Shown here piece after piece: positions 13,601-28,371 of a stretch of 64,000 bases of DNA. Both the position numbers and the translations under genes were made by a program. Every line of letters begins with the position of its first letter. Position 1 is the first letter of the stretch. The stretch covers positions 16,057,133 to 16,121,132 of the forward strand of contig OZ037769.1 in NCBI GenBank assembly GCA_964035545.1. The letters run 5' to 3'. The stretch is from Bugula neritina. Its lineage: Eukaryota; Bryozoa; Gymnolaemata; Cheilostomatida; Bugulidae. The notes beneath the pieces were generated by a model. That model was not told where the DNA came from. It saw only the letters and a program-made list of their open reading frames with translations, and ran no database searches.

Positions 13601-15200
13601 TCATTGTAGTTATTATCATTATATTTGTATAATAATTATGATTATCAAATTCAATATCGATATTTGTATTATGGTATGGATATCTGCCTCCATCCCATGT
13701 TCTGTTTTGCAGTGCCTTTTTACATTCACGTCTAGGTTCACATTGCGATGGTCATACTGATAGCACTTGGGGACAGTGATGAGCATAATGATTATCACTA
13801 ATATTAAGATTATCGTTATTAGGATTTAGAATAATTTATTAAACAAGCAACTTAAAACAAATGTTTTTACTAATATACATATTAATTACTAATATAAATA
13901 TACTACTATGAATATTATAATTATTATACTTTACAATTCAAAGTAAGATAATCATAATACGAACTGGTAAAACTAAATATAAAGTAAATGTAATAATACT
14001 AATAGTAGTTATCCATTCCCCTTTGGTTTCACATACTAATAATTGGAAACCTCTGTCCTAATATTATTTCTATTAATATTGCTCAAAGTTTGATCCCTAT
14101 TTAATTTTATAGTTCACTCACCAGCTACATAATTTTATTAAAATACATGTGGTATTGGTTATAGTACTAGTGAAACTTGAAGTTGAATAGCATGCTTATT
14201 ACTCACTGCTCTTTGCTTACATTATTAGGGTTACTCTTTAGTCTTAGAGATACCCTAACATAAACTTGAAAGCTGGAGGTAGTACTAGTCTAGTGCTGTG
14301 TTAATCCTACACTGTTGACTTATCAACACTGTGACTATAATTATGACTCCTAAGTCAAAGTCATTTTCATATAGTAGTAATCACTATGACAGACTGAAAG
14401 TCAGGAAGACTAAATATAATGGTAAAGTGTGTAAGAATAAATCATACTTAATCAATTACTTTTAGTTTTGTTACCAGTGTTGGGTCAACTTTCAGAATAA
14501 AGAATAAATATAATTATAAAGATAAATGGATAAATATTCCAATCATGGTTTAATGTGCCTATTTTAAGCTGTTAATTTAATTACTATAATATAAGTGCTC
14601 AAAATACAACTTTTGATTTTCATAATTATGTTTCAATTTAATACAGATACCATAGTATCATATACAGTAGAATCAGTTGTATCTTATTTAATAATGAAGT
14701 AACTTATTGGAGCTTTCACAGTTATTAATTATTCACTTGTTAGTCTTTGAACTGGGACAATGTTTGAAACTTGAAGTAGAATGAAGTTTGATTTCAGTTA
14801 CCGCAATGGTATCTGCAGTCACAATAGGAATACGCATATAACTATGTTTATATTTGTGAAAAATATATAGTCAAAACTAGATAAGGTAATAGTAATTATA
14901 ATTGGTTTCACTTTTAATATATTCCTATAAACTGGAAAATAGACAGAAGCATTTAATCATGAAAGTAAACCTAGTGGAAGTAAATCAATTCACTAAGTAT
15001 AGTAAAATATTTACTATTCAGTAAGTTTATTTACTTTAGTTAATTGTACTTGATTATTTCTGTCGGTTTTTCAGTTGATTTTTCTACCTTTTGCTATAGC
15101 ATATCAAACTACCACAAAGTCATGCTTCCGTATTACAATTATAAACATAGTGTTACTGTGTAATGTTATAGTAATGTAATAGTAATATTTGGATCATTGT
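10615..15200. repeat. 4.6 kb zone of cryptic simple sequence
   Basis: The stretch is built mostly from drifting short-period words: GTATAA/ATATAG (10740-10800), TAGTAC/TACTAC (11690-11830), ATTATC/ATGATA (12040-12310), ACTAATAGTA (12905-12950) and others. There is no gene, and open frames here are low-complexity. A somewhat more GC-rich patch with short dyads lies at 12480-12590 and 12950-13035. The zone begins directly at the AAT-rich 3' tail of the LINE. Confidence 0.7.
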
Positions 15201-15850
15201 AAGTATTTCTGTTGTTGTACTGATTGATAAATATTTTTTAGCTTGCATGGATATTTGCAACGATCAAGATGTCATTTGAACCTGGACTGGAATAAAGATG
15301 GCAAATCGAGAAGCTAGCTACAATTATTCTGCAGAAAGAAACTTGGTAAGCAAAAATAAGCTGCAGCATTAAGCAGTAAGCAATATGACGATGAACTTTG
15401 CTTGATTTTGATTGACCTTAAAATATCTGGTCACCTTTCACCAACGTGGTCCTGCGCGGGTGGCGGGTGACCTTAAAATGTCTGTTGCACGTAAAATAAA
15501 TTTTGTGACAGTCAAAAGTATGCTGATCTTTTTCGTATTTCAGTGCATCGGTGTCTTAGCTTAAGAGCTGAACCCAACAATTATGATCTAAAGCTGTTTT
15601 TTACTAGAAAGTGATTTTACTGTCTTTCTGATTATTCTTGGTTTTTCAGCTTGATGAATTGAATAAATGGAATTGATTTTGGATATTATGTAATGGATGA
15701 AAGAAACTATTTTTTGCTCGCAGATGAGTTTTTTGAACTTGACATTTTATTGATTTTGAAAGTTATAGTGAGCTTTGAACTTGCTAGCATCGTTTTTAAA
15801 GACTTGCTGCAGTTTTTATCAACATTTTTTAAGTCAATGGTGTTAGTTTG
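15200..15850. other. Intergenic, no gene seen
   Basis: I see no supported gene. A 17-bp near-identical direct repeat (TGACCTTAAAATRTCTG) occurs at about 15413 and 15468, on either side of a small GC-rich patch. No splice-bounded open exon was found. Confidence 0.5.
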
Positions 15851-15857
15851 GAAGCTC

Positions 15858-16146
15858 TCTCACTCCTCTCTCTGTCTCTTTCTCCCACACCTTCCACTCA
15901 ACCTCTCTCTCTTTCTCTCCCTATCTCCCACCCTCCCTCTCTCCCACCCTCTGTCTCTCCCACCTTCTCCCTCTCTCTCCCACTCTCTGTCTTTCCCACC
16001 TTCTCTCTCTCCTAACCTTACTCTCCTCCCTTTTCCACTATCTCTCTGACTCTCTCCCTTTCTCTCTTCTACCCCATCTCTCTTCCATCCTCTCTCCTAA
16101 CCTTTCTCTCCCACCCCCCCCCCTCTCCCACTCTCTTTCCCTCTCT
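15858..16146 (+). repeat. Polypyrimidine (CT)-rich tract
   Basis: About 290 bp of almost pure C/T, mostly CTCTCTC with CCCAC and TGTCTC interruptions, on the plus strand. Mirror symmetry within purine-pyrimidine tracts of this kind can form triplex (H-) DNA; that is general knowledge, not something the sequence proves. Serine/proline/leucine-rich and Arg/Glu-rich open frames over it are artefacts of composition. Confidence 0.9.
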
Positions 16147-19100
16147 AGTTTGCATGGCTTTACCCAATTTTGGTTTATTTTTTTATTTTGTTTCAGAGTA
16201 TCCAAAAGGAAAGCTAAAATGTATTTAATATATATTATACCAACTTGAGCTTTACATATAATATCAAATAAATGCTGTGTTTTGTTAAAACAATGTTTGC
16301 AACTTTGTAGTATATTCAAATTCATAATTTATTTGTAGAGTCACACAACAAGACAGTACTCTGACACACTCACAAGTTGCCACTGATCCAGCAGTATAGA
16401 TGATTGTTTTCTCCACTGGCTGTGCTGTCACGCTTTACTGATGTGGTGTTTGAAACAATCCAATTGTTTGCCTACGCAGACTAGGGTGAGAAAAAAAGTG
16501 CGAGATGAAAGCTGTTTTTAACACCAACTACACTTAGTTTTTATTGAATGAAAAACAAAGTGAAATCATTAGTTATCAGTTAAATGACTAAATCACTGTT
16601 TATAAAGATGAAACACAAATAATCTTATAATATGCTAATGAAATTTGGCTTTCAAATAGCTTTTTTTTGTATATTTGTTGAGGAAGTTTATCTTCAACAA
16701 AACTTCGTAGCTGTTGAATATGTGGAGAGTATTTTATGTTGCATAAATTTATAGAGTAAAAGGTTCTTATCAAACTTTTACAACTTAGCTCATCTACGGT
16801 TTAAAAGTGTGAGTCACCCTTCACACTAGAGTTTTATAAAGTTTTAATGAATGTGCAGTATTTCATAAAATATTGTGTGTCTCGTAAATTTAGCTATTTA
16901 TACCTTTTCAGTGAGATTGGAGTAAACACACCTCAAAATTCACATCTGGTATCACATTGATCTATCGCAAGTCAAAGTACACCTACTAACTGGTCCTTCC
17001 TTAATACCTGCTTGCTTTTGCACTTCTACTCATTTCATATACGTAACATTTCTCTTGCAGATGAATTACATCTTTTAAGTTGTGAAAGCCTTAAATAGCA
17101 TGAAATTAATGAGGTTTAAACCGTGGCCACACTAACTATTGATGCGTTTATTGATGGGTTTAAATTACACGAAAATATTGTCTCTTTCTTTTTAGTTTCA
17201 CCTAAAGTATTACATACTATTGATGGAGGCTTTGCTGAAGTTTTTGGGTGATGATTTGTCAATACTTTTCCAGAGAAGATGATGCCACGGTGGCTGGCGT
17301 CATTATGCAGTTTCCAAATTTCTTTCGGCTTTGCTCTAGTGAAAATGTTGGAAAACAATCAACAAAAAGGTTTGTACCATAAACGAAGTTATTGTGTGCA
17401 TGTTGCCAAAGCATAAAGTGTGCCGGACATTTTTAAGTTTCTGTTGAGTTGCGTTGATGCTTTTCCTGCATGAAAAAAGTTCCAGTTTCAGTTAAAATCA
17501 CTTGCCGAGTACCCACCTATGTTTTAAATCATATTGATGCATAAGTTCTTTTTGTAATATTAAAAGTATAACTTGCCAAATTGCTATTCAATGCCCATTG
17601 AAGTTTCCAACTGTAATTAATTAGTTGATTTGGCAGCATAGTATCGATGATTGATGAAGGCAGTCGATATTATTATAAGCATAAATATCTATATCTACAT
17701 GAAGATGTCATTCCCAATGATTGTTATTCTAAAATCAGCTGATTAAGTTATCACAAACTAAACATTTTGACCAGCGGCTTTTACAATGCAACTCGGTGAA
17801 ATTTTAGACCTAGATGAATTGAATTTCTTACTGAAAATCGTGAAGGTATTAAAGTTTAAAATGAAAGTTTAAAGAGTCATCTCTCTGCGAATTCTAATAG
17901 CATGGTGCCAATTAGACTTGAAAAAATTTCAAGGCACTATAAAGCACTAAGCCCATTCTTACAAGTAGTTTCAAAGTGCACTGGAATTTCAGTTTACTTG
18001 TCATTGTATAGAATCCTGATCTACACTATATAGCATTCACTATTGCCTGCTTCTTCTAAGCATCTATAATGTAATAACTACAGTTTGCTTTGAGAAGTGA
18101 ATTTCTACTTGGTATTTTTTCCTTATCGTTCCGTTGTTTGCCAGTAGTCTTAATTTAATGGATTTTCCCTTTTCAAAAGTGGTTGTGACAATCAAAACAC
18201 ATCATGCAGCCTGCAACTACACAATCAGTCAGTAATTTCTTCCAACAAAGTAGCTCTTCTGGTTACTCTTGCTCACCTAAAAGCCTGAGCCTCATTCAAA
18301 TTGCAAGTTTTTAGAGTTGTTAATTTTTCATGCAGTCTTTCATTTTCTTTTGTTAGGCACAAAGTTAGTATTCACTAGACCTAATCTTTCATCTGCATGT
18401 ATGCCTATTGTTTGTTCATTAAAGAAAAACCTCTGCTGAATATTGAACTAATAATGAAACGAATTCCCTAAACTAAAAGTAGCAGTGTGATTTTGGTATT
18501 ACAATCAGTTGTTAGCATAGAGTCAAGTTATTGACAGGAATTTTCAAATTGAAATGAATGAATTTCATTGTAAGTCAGCAAGATTTAGTCTAAGTAAACA
18601 TAGCATTACATCATGTTCTTATTTAACATTTGCAGAAGGCAACATATATTTTAAGGATTATTGTAAACTTAAATATAATTTTAAGTACTTTCCATGTTTG
18701 TTATTGTAGATGGTCTTGTTCTTTAGGATGGATGTGACAACTCCTTGTGTCAAGCTTAACTGATTGACTACTGAATCCCAATCATATGTTTTGCCAAAAA
18801 ATGTGAAAATGGAGTGCATGTCTACTTTATTTGAGAAAATATTAAAAATACTTTTGAAACTTCATCTAGCCAAACAATACAACAGTTTCATTTCATTAAA
18901 AAATATCATTTGCACAAAAATGTATTATGTAATCCAACAATTTCTAGAAAAAAAGTGCTTTCCTCCAGTTTTGCTAATGAACTACATTTTTCATTATATG
19001 CTTGTCTTTATAATTTTATTAATTGTTTTTTTCTGGTGAGTCAATTAAAGTCAATTCAACCTAGAAAAGTCTGAATTTCAGACTTAATTTCAAGCTAGAA

Positions 19101-20098
19101 TATTCACATTTTTAGGTCTGCGTTTGCAAACATTGTTGTGTTACTTTACTTTTTATATTTTTTGAAATAAATATTTTTTTAGCTTGTGCCTATTCATGAT
19201 TAGAATAGTATAATAATATTTAACTTTTCTTCAATTTCAATAGATGAAAATGTTGATCAGTTGGAGTATTCAGTTTAGCTGAATTTTACTTGCTTCTGCG
19301 AAAACAATCTTTTGGAGTTGTCTGCCCTCTCTTTAGGTAATTTTTTGACCTATGGTCAACGCAATAATTATAACTTTTTAAAGATGCTTGTGAACCTAAC
19401 AATATAGCATAACTATCAAACCACATTATTCAATATCTGCATAAAATTTAGCCGATAAGCTGCCAACCAATGAGCTTGAAAAGATATTAGAATTCTAGCT
19501 CAGTGCTGCCATCAATGTAGATATTTATAATGATATAAAGCCAAAACTCATTATTTATAATGATATAAAGCCAAAACTCATTATTGCATGAAATTATCTA
19601 ACCATTCCTGACAAAGAATTGAGATAATAACTCCAAAGTTGGTCAGTTGAAACCACAGCAATAATACTTTAATCGTTATAATTGTCAGGTTTAATTTTAT
19701 ACCAAGCCCCAATAAGTACATATAACTATGACAACACAGCCTAAGCACCTCCAATGCAAGAAATTTAGTATTGTGGTGCTGCAAATCCTCCAGTTACAAA
19801 TGAGTAGAGCTTTCATGATTATTGGTCTACCATAATGTTTATTTAGTTTTAAGGCCTAGCATAGATGCTATTATATTTGGGAGGTATTTGAAAAGCTTCC
19901 AACTCCATCTTCAACTACGGGCTATTATAATTATGCCGATAAACGAGATACTACACTCAGACTGCCCTGTTATAGTACTATGATTGGCTACTGCAAAATT
20001 TTTGCCAATAGACAACATTTAATTATGATGTAATGTATCTCGTATTGGCACATAAGTGTTATGTCTGAGGACGAGATACTGTGAAATTATGCCCTGCA
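16147..20098. other. AT-rich intergenic stretch, no recognisable gene
   Basis: Open frames are short and unlike any protein I know. At 17121 the string CCGTGGCCACACTAAC resembles MITE termini elsewhere in the window, but I did not find its inverted partner. A 31-bp tandem duplication (TTTATAATGATATAAAGCC plus following bases) lies at about 19525-19586. The sequence ends at the left boundary of element copy B. Confidence 0.5.
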
Positions 20099-21737
20099 CA
20101 TATGCCTATTTTTAAGATTATGTTCTTATATGTGCTGTCCTTTTAATATTTTTAAAGTGCTACATTTTGAGGGTAGCCTACATCAATATGACTGCCCTGT
20201 AATTGCTTGTCAACTATAAGAGTTAGACCTATAAACTGTCTCATTTTCAAATTATCTTTACTTTTCTAATTGATGTTAACATGACTATTCCTATTAGTAT
20301 TTTGGTGTTTACCATTAGTAATGTTTGAAGTAACATCAATATCATTGTTAATTTGTCTAATTATTCAAATTTTAATATTCATCATTTGTGAACAGTAATA
20401 AAATTTTGTCTTTCTTAAATTAATGTGATGCTAGATTAGCTACTCTAGCAAGTGTGTATTGTGCAATGAGTACTAATGCCATATTTTTGCACTTCTTGTT
20501 CTATATAATTTAGATTTAAGGTAACAATTCCTAAAGCTATCACATAATGCTGCTATCAGTTATAAAGATGTCACTGATCCAAACATTGAAAACCAGCTGA
20601 GTGCATGCAAGGTTGAAAACTTATTTTCTCTGGTTAGGTAAGTAGAAAGGTATTTGCTGTAATTTACAAGTATTTTGTTTTCAACATCCTTGATGTTCAT
20701 CTCTAAAAGATAAGTAGCACATAATGGTACCTGTTTTACTTAGCAGAAGAAATTATTGTCAAAGCTCTATTACTACATTTTAAATTGTATGACACTCTTT
20801 TGACTACATTTGATTTCATATCTCAAATAATTATATTTCTGACTCATGAAACTGTAACCACACACTTGAGAACAAAATAAATAATGATATGGAAGCTTTC
20901 TTTAACTTTGTCAATTTAGTCAACAGCCAATGACTGAAAACATGTTTTGTACACTATTGATTGCCTCTCTATTTCCGCTATAAGGCAGAAACTTTAATCT
21001 CAAAATTTAAGACACTGGCAATTCTTCCCAATAATACGTTGTTCAAAACAAATATTTTTTGCCAAGTAATATAGTATTTAATTATATTTTTTAGTCAAAG
21101 AAATTTGTTTGGTTTCTTGTGTCATCTTGAATAGCTTGTTATTCACTATCTTTTTCTTCGTGTTATGGCTATGAGTGTATATAACCTTTGCTGACAGGTT
21201 TTTCCCCCATCACTATATGTTTCTCTGTTTACTCTCTAACAGTTTTATTTCCGTTCATTTTTTAGAGTTTACTAAAATGACATGGGTGTGCTTTGTTGTG
21301 GCTCCTAATTGAGCGCATCCGTTGAGATTATTGGAAGTTTTGTTGAAACTGAGCTGAGGCCTCTTACTCCTAAAGGCAAGAATTTGAGTCATCTTAGCTA
21401 CTTGTAGCATATCAACATCGAACAGCACCATTCCACTACTCTAAGCTTAAGGTTTTGGCTGCATTAGATCAACAGGTAAGTTTAATAGTTTGTATTTCGT
21501 ACACTATTTCATGATGTCTGTTCAGCATTTACTTGGTAGCACACATTTATAGATTTTGCATTCTTTTAGTTTTTTGCAGTACAACTTTTCTACGCAACTA
21601 TTACACTGTTGTTGCTGTTAATTGTAGTTTATTCTGCTTGACCATGCAATTATTGAATTATGTTGCAAAGGTGATTGAGTCCTTTTATTTAATTTAGTAC
21701 ACACTGGAAATCTGCAGTTTTTAGCCATTTTTACATT

Positions 21738-22032
21738 TTAGCTGCTAATGAACAATGCTTTTTGCTTAAAATTAGTGAGACATCAAGAAATACACCTAAA
21801 TAATCAAGGTTCTTCTTAATTTTGCATGATTTCTCATGTTTTTTCCTATTTATTCATTTCATTTGGATTGCCTACTGTTACAAACTAACCGTGGCGATCC
21901 GGAGTCAGAAGTTGCTGTAATTAGAAAAAAGCATAGGAAATCAAAGAAAATTAAAAAGAGCCTTGATTATTTAGGTGTATTTATTGATATTTTTTTAGTT
22001 TCGGGCCAAAACTCATGTTCATTAGCAAAAAC
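21738..22032. repeat. Internal hairpin of the 7 kb element (copy B)
   Basis: Counterpart of the hairpin at about 5795-6090. Imperfect inverted arms of ~100 bp surround a short core that includes the GC-richer string CGTGGCGATCCGGAGTC. The 66-codon open frame at 21836-22036 lies across it and encodes the same peptide as in copy A. Confidence 0.6.
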
Positions 22033-25000
22033 TTGAGATCTTCAGTATGTACTAACTTGAATAAAATGAACCAATTGCAGTAAATTTCTGCATTTTCTAA
22101 TACTTCTTAAATTTATACCTAAAATAGTGCTGTCTTAAGAAAATGACACTAGCTGCTGTTTTCATGTATGTGCCCCAATTGTATATAATGCTGTTGATTT
22201 GTTTAGTGCTTTTTCTATTTGTTTGTTATATAACTTTTCTTTTATGGTTGTTGCCAGCACCTAAAGCATTATTCTTTAGTGTCAATTAATTTCTACTCAC
22301 AGTTTTACTGTTACATAGTTTATAAAGCCCTTGTGTCAACTTTTCTAGATATCCTGGTTAAAATTGTTCTACTTGATGAATGGCATAGGGCATATGCAAT
22401 AGCAAAACAGTTGCAGGCTGTTTTGGAAAAAAAATTGTGCATATAACCTTTATTTTATACATGTTATTTAGGCTTTGGTAGAACTGTTGGAGAGCCTTCC
22501 TCTTGAATAAAGCTACTCAACTTCCCGGATTCTACTTTATTGACATTAACCCACTACCTACAAAACGCCTTGAAATTTAGCTAATAAATTATGTATTTTG
22601 TGATTTTTTTTAAATGTACAATGTTATGTATAAATTACAATCAGTTTATATATATATACATATCTTTTACTACTTAGTATTACAGTGTAAAAAGCATTTC
22701 AGGGTTAACAATTTAATTAATTGGCCCTAACAGTAATTATGTATAATACAGATTTGCAGATGCTTTAAATGAACCCAAAAAGCTGATGTTGTTAAACAGT
22801 GTACAAAATAGTCGCCTCATATCAGCCAGACATGCTTAGTCATTACCTAGCATTAAAATCATATTATGAATGCAGTCAAGATTTGATATGCATCCCTATT
22901 ATTGATAGTTTGTGAACCAGCAATTAAATATCAAGAAGCAATATTACTAACCAATGTGCTGGTTAAAGAGTTTCAAGTTGTAGTTATAGTATCAAACTAT
23001 TATAATGGCATAAAAACTATCAGTTAAAACATCTTATTAATATTTACTACAGGAATACATATTATAGGTGTGCTAAAAATCTGGTAGAAGTATCAATTAT
23101 TTTAGATGTTTTGGATTTAGTATCTCTGTACTATAATGTAATATACAGAACATCAGGTGCTGTCTCCACAGTGCATTGATGGCACTAATGAATATTAATA
23201 CATGCAGGCAGTGTTGGTAATGATTTATTGAAATAGGAGTTTAAAAACTGTTTAAACAACAATGAAAAGCCTGAGATTAGTCCAAGGAGAGGGGTATTTC
23301 AAGCTAGCAGATGAGCAATATAGATGCGAAAGTCTTGCCTAAAAATCATTATTGTTATATCTAGTCATTAATTTCTTGCAATAGATCTATTTCACTATTG
23401 AGAAGAACAAAATTAGCTAGTAAACACTGTAATAGAGTCAAGGCACTTTGGCAGTGCTAGTTTAAAATAAACCTGGGATAGTCGAATAGCAGAAGTACTT
23501 TTTGATGCATAATATAATTATGTACAGCTTAAGATTTTGCAATACTGTGTTTTCAGTGAGATATTAATTTCAATAGCTACATTAAAATAATGTACAATTC
23601 TAGCAAGTGATGCAAAATCTTCTAAGATGCTATGACTGTAGCAGTTTGCTACTAGTCTCAAGTAACAAACCAAATAGCCTTTCTTTGTGCCATCATCCAA
23701 ATGCCAAACAAATAACTCATTCACTCTGTAACAACAAGGTGGTCTCCCAAGTAGATTGTTAGACATTTCAGGCATTAATAACCAAAGGCTTTTCACTTTG
23801 GCATAATTGTATAGTTACCCAGCTAAATAAATAATGTATTCATGGTATTGTAATTCCAAGCCATGCATTTATCTGTGAATGCAGCTAAGTATTTAATACG
23901 GCCATATATTTATGTACTATGTAGCAATGCCTAATGTAGCTGTCAAGCTTCTACTTATACTCATTTTACTGATGCTTTACTTCTGATTACATGATTACAA
24001 ACATAGCAGTTCAAACAAAATTATTTTAGATAGGAATAAATATAATGCTCCTAGCAAATGTTGTAAAACTATTTTCCAAAAACATATACTTTGCAAAAAA
24101 ACTTTTCAGAAAGTTATAATGCATTTATCATATTATTGTTTCATTTAAAAGTTATAATGATAGAATATTATACTTAAAACACACTCAAATTTTTAGATTC
24201 TTGTAATATTGTTAAACAAGAGTTAACAGTAAGATTGGCTGTAGAGTAGAATGTTTAGCTGTTTGTACTGAAGCTAACAAGTAACTGGCATTAAAAAGAG
24301 ATGTAGATAAAAAGTGACAGAATAACAACTGGCTTGTATATTGGTAGTGCAAAAATCTGTATATAACAGTTTAAACAAATACCCATTAGAATAAATGGTA
24401 ACCCAGTACTTAAAATGTGGTATGTCATAATACATATTTGTGGTGTATTGACTAGGCTAGATCAACACATAGCACTATATAATTGCTTTAGTATTTACAA
24501 TTAGTTTGTGGTCTGGTGGGATTTGTTGATAGCCATTGTCTTTATTAACATAACAGTTTCATAAAATTAGCAGTTTTCCTTATTCACCTAGTTAATTTTT
24601 AAGATTTATGTACAATATTTACATATTAGGATATAAAAAATATCTTCAACCAGTGAATATCAAAATAATGATTAAAGACATATTTTACGTCATATTTTTG
24701 TGGCACTCTAAATAATAAGCTGGTCTAAATTGTACTTGTGCAAACAGAACCAGCTCATGAATATATGTTGTCTTTTTTTAACTTGACAGTTAATCTAATA
24801 TGCATGTGTATTTTATACTTGCTTTTGTGTTTAAGGTGATAAAATTGCACTGGTAAGGTAAATAAACATTGCTTGTTTGGCATGCTTTTGCGTGGCATTG
24901 CATATTATGCTAAACTAATGGCCAGTTTTGCAGTAGCTTCACCATAACCTTCAAAAGAATGCAAATATCGTCTAATTATTGTAAGCTTTTTAAGTTAATT

Positions 25001-27013
25001 TGTCTAGCTATAAACACATGTAAAACTATTAGGCTATTCCAATTTCACGATATACATAGCTCTATAATTCTGAAAAACTGCTAGGTAAAGTGGAAATTAA
25101 ACATGATCTATTCATTGCTAAAGTATTACAGCTATGAATAATATATATGTGATTACCTGAGTGATATCACAATCTTCACTTGCTAAGTTAGTTTAAATAC
25201 AGGAAAAAAAATTAATCTGGGGAAAAATTATATATGAGAAGCTGTTTTTGTAATAATTCCCTGCTCTAGAGTGGTTTAGAAGAATTGTTTTAAAGCAAAA
25301 CTTTTGCATACATGAGTTGAATAAAATCATTGAGAGTTTTATGAAGGTCTATTTGTGTATAGGTAGCCCTATGTCACAACTCAAGTTTTTAGATTTTATG
25401 TGATTTGTGGTGCAAAGTTGCAAATAAAAACCTTATTTTAATAATACTTAGACATATGCAAGCAATAAAGATAATGAAAAAAATGCTATAGTTGCTAATT
25501 AGCTAATATTACTTGCATATGATGCAAATATTTGTATGCATGCATGTTTAGTTTATTAGCATTGGTTAGATATAATTGAATATATATAGATTTGATGTGG
25601 AAATAGAGGAGTTTCAGACATCCCTCTAGAGTGGTTTGTATTTTAAAGTTGTCTCCCCCTACAGGGATTTGGGGCAGTCTCGATGATATATAGAAGGCCC
25701 ATAAAATCAGTAGAAATGTAAGGTTTGAGTGAAGACCATTACCAGTATATGTTTCATTTTTTCTGAGATTGATATTTTGGCATAAGCACACATATGAGCA
25801 GTTTCAGAATTTTTTTAAAAAATTTTGTTATTGATAAATTTCAGAAAAAGAAAACTTCAAAGCATATTTGTGGTTTTGGTTATTGAGCAAATCTGAAGCT
25901 GGCAGCTGTCATATTACCATTTGTTTTGCTGAGTGTAACCAGCCTGTTTAGAGCTGCTATAACCTTTCAACTCTTAGAACAATAATAACATGCTCTTACG
26001 CTGCACTAGTGGGCTCTGTCTTGCTGAACTCCAAATGCTCCAAATTATGGGTTGGAACACATGCCTGTACATGCCACATAAAGGCACTGGGTCATTTGTA
26101 TTAACATGTTCACTACTTACAACACCTATACTATGAAAATAACTAAGCCACTCTAATATCTAATATTTCTATCAAAAATAAAGATATGTATTAAAACAGA
26201 TAGATTAAACTTGTAATTTTAAACAATGTCTTATTTAAAAATGCCAAACACTGTATAACTATATATATGCTTTGTAAGCATATGTTTCCATGGCATGCCT
26301 GCAAGACAAGAAAAATATTTAGAGAACAGTAAAAAGAAGCATATAAATTTCAGAACAGTTTCTTTTTTCCTGAGATGAATATTATGGAAATGTCCCACAA
26401 TTCAACATTTAAATTAAGTCTGTAAAATAATTTTCACAGTGTATTTTCAATAAATAATACTTCTTGCAAGCTAGTTTGTGTTTGTTATGGTATGCCACTT
26501 TACAGTGGTCTAGTTAACTAGGTCAAAGTTCATTCAGCAGTGCAATGCAATTAACCCAACACACTTCCATTGTACACATTAGCAAACCAGTGTGGTATAT
26601 TAAGAGTGTTGACTTTAAACCATGAAAAATCATTATGTCGCCAATGGTACCGCAAGTTTATATAAGTTATAAAGGAAAAATTTTGCCACTTTTGTGATTT
26701 TATTTTTTTTTTATATCATGTGTCTATTTTTTTTAGTTTTGTTTATTGGTAAAGTTTTTAAACATATTTTCAATACATATAAAATTTTAAAAAAAATTAA
26801 AACTTAACCGTGCACGTAAATACAAAGCTATAAAGTTTAAGCTTCGCTGTGATTACAATGTGAATATGAATTGAATAATGCTTGCAATAACCATTTTACA
26901 CAAAATACGTTACAGTTGCTATAAATGTAAGACTAGTAAATTGGATGCAAATAGGCACGGTAATACTATTTAACTTATGCTATTTTTGAAATTTGTAGTA
27001 AATATTCGGCATG

Positions 27014-27669
<656 letters not shown>

Positions 27670-28173
27670 GCCAAATATTTACTACAAAATTCAAAAATAG
27701 CATAAATTAAGTAGTATTACCGTGCCTATTTGCATCCAATTTACTAGTCTTACATTTATAGCAACTGTAACGTATTTTGTGTATAATGGTTATTGCAAGC
27801 ATTATTCAATTCATATTCACATTAAAATCACAGCGAAGCTTTAACTTTATAGCTTTGTATTTATGTGCATGATTGAGTTTTAATTTTTCTTTTAATTTTA
27901 TGTGCATTAAAAATGTGTTTAAAAACTTTACCAATAAAAAAAATAAAAAAAAATGTACAAATAAAATAGAAAAAAAATAAAATAACAAAAGTGGCAAAAT
28001 TTTTCCTTTATAACTTATATAAACTCGCGGTACCAATCTCGGCATAATGGCGCCCATATGATTCCGTAAGATTTGCTAATGGCAACACTCTTAAATATAC
28101 CACACTGTAGCAAACAGGTCATAATACAGCTAGAAATCAGACAGAAACCTTACGCAGCATTTAATTTTCTAAA

Positions 28174-28371
28174 ATGGATGCTAGCCAAACTAATAATTGC
28201 AACTTAGTGAAAGATGATCTGATTGCTTTAACAGAGGTTAAAACTTGGAATATTGAAGCTCTGAAAGACTTTTGCAGAAAAAGAGGTTACAAGATTACTG
28301 GTTCAAAGGATGAGCTTAGAGCTCATGTATATTTTCTTTATAACAATCAAATAAGAGTTGAAAGGTTATAG
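28174..28371 (+). CDS. Small SAP-domain ORF carried by the foldback element
   Basis: The ORF starts with ATG and encodes 65 residues. Residues about 28-62 resemble a SAP motif: a Trp-Asn-Ile-Glu helix start, then LKDFCRKRGYKITGSKDEL, then an Arg-Ala-His-Val helix. SAP modules are short helix-turn-helix-like units that bind A/T-rich or scaffold-attachment DNA; in cnidarian and sponge proteins they often sit at the N-terminus of longer proteins with zinc-finger or YqaJ nuclease domains. Here the frame stops soon after the motif, and its last ~20 bases overlap the outer inverted arm. It could be a truncated first exon captured by the element or a tiny DNA-binding protein of the element. SAP assignment is by eye. 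Confidence 0.45.
   Translation: MDASQTNNCNLVKDDLIALTEVKTWNIEALKDFCRKRGYKITGSKDELRAHVYFLYNNQIRVERL

Noticed and set aside
15693-16325. Open frames over the CT-rich tract, on both strands
   Set aside because: Ser/Pro/Leu and Arg/Glu runs reflect polypyrimidine/polypurine composition.
18764-19039. 91-codon plus-strand frame with a hydrophobic end
   Set aside because: AT-rich, no splice support, no homolog recalled, and no second copy in the window.
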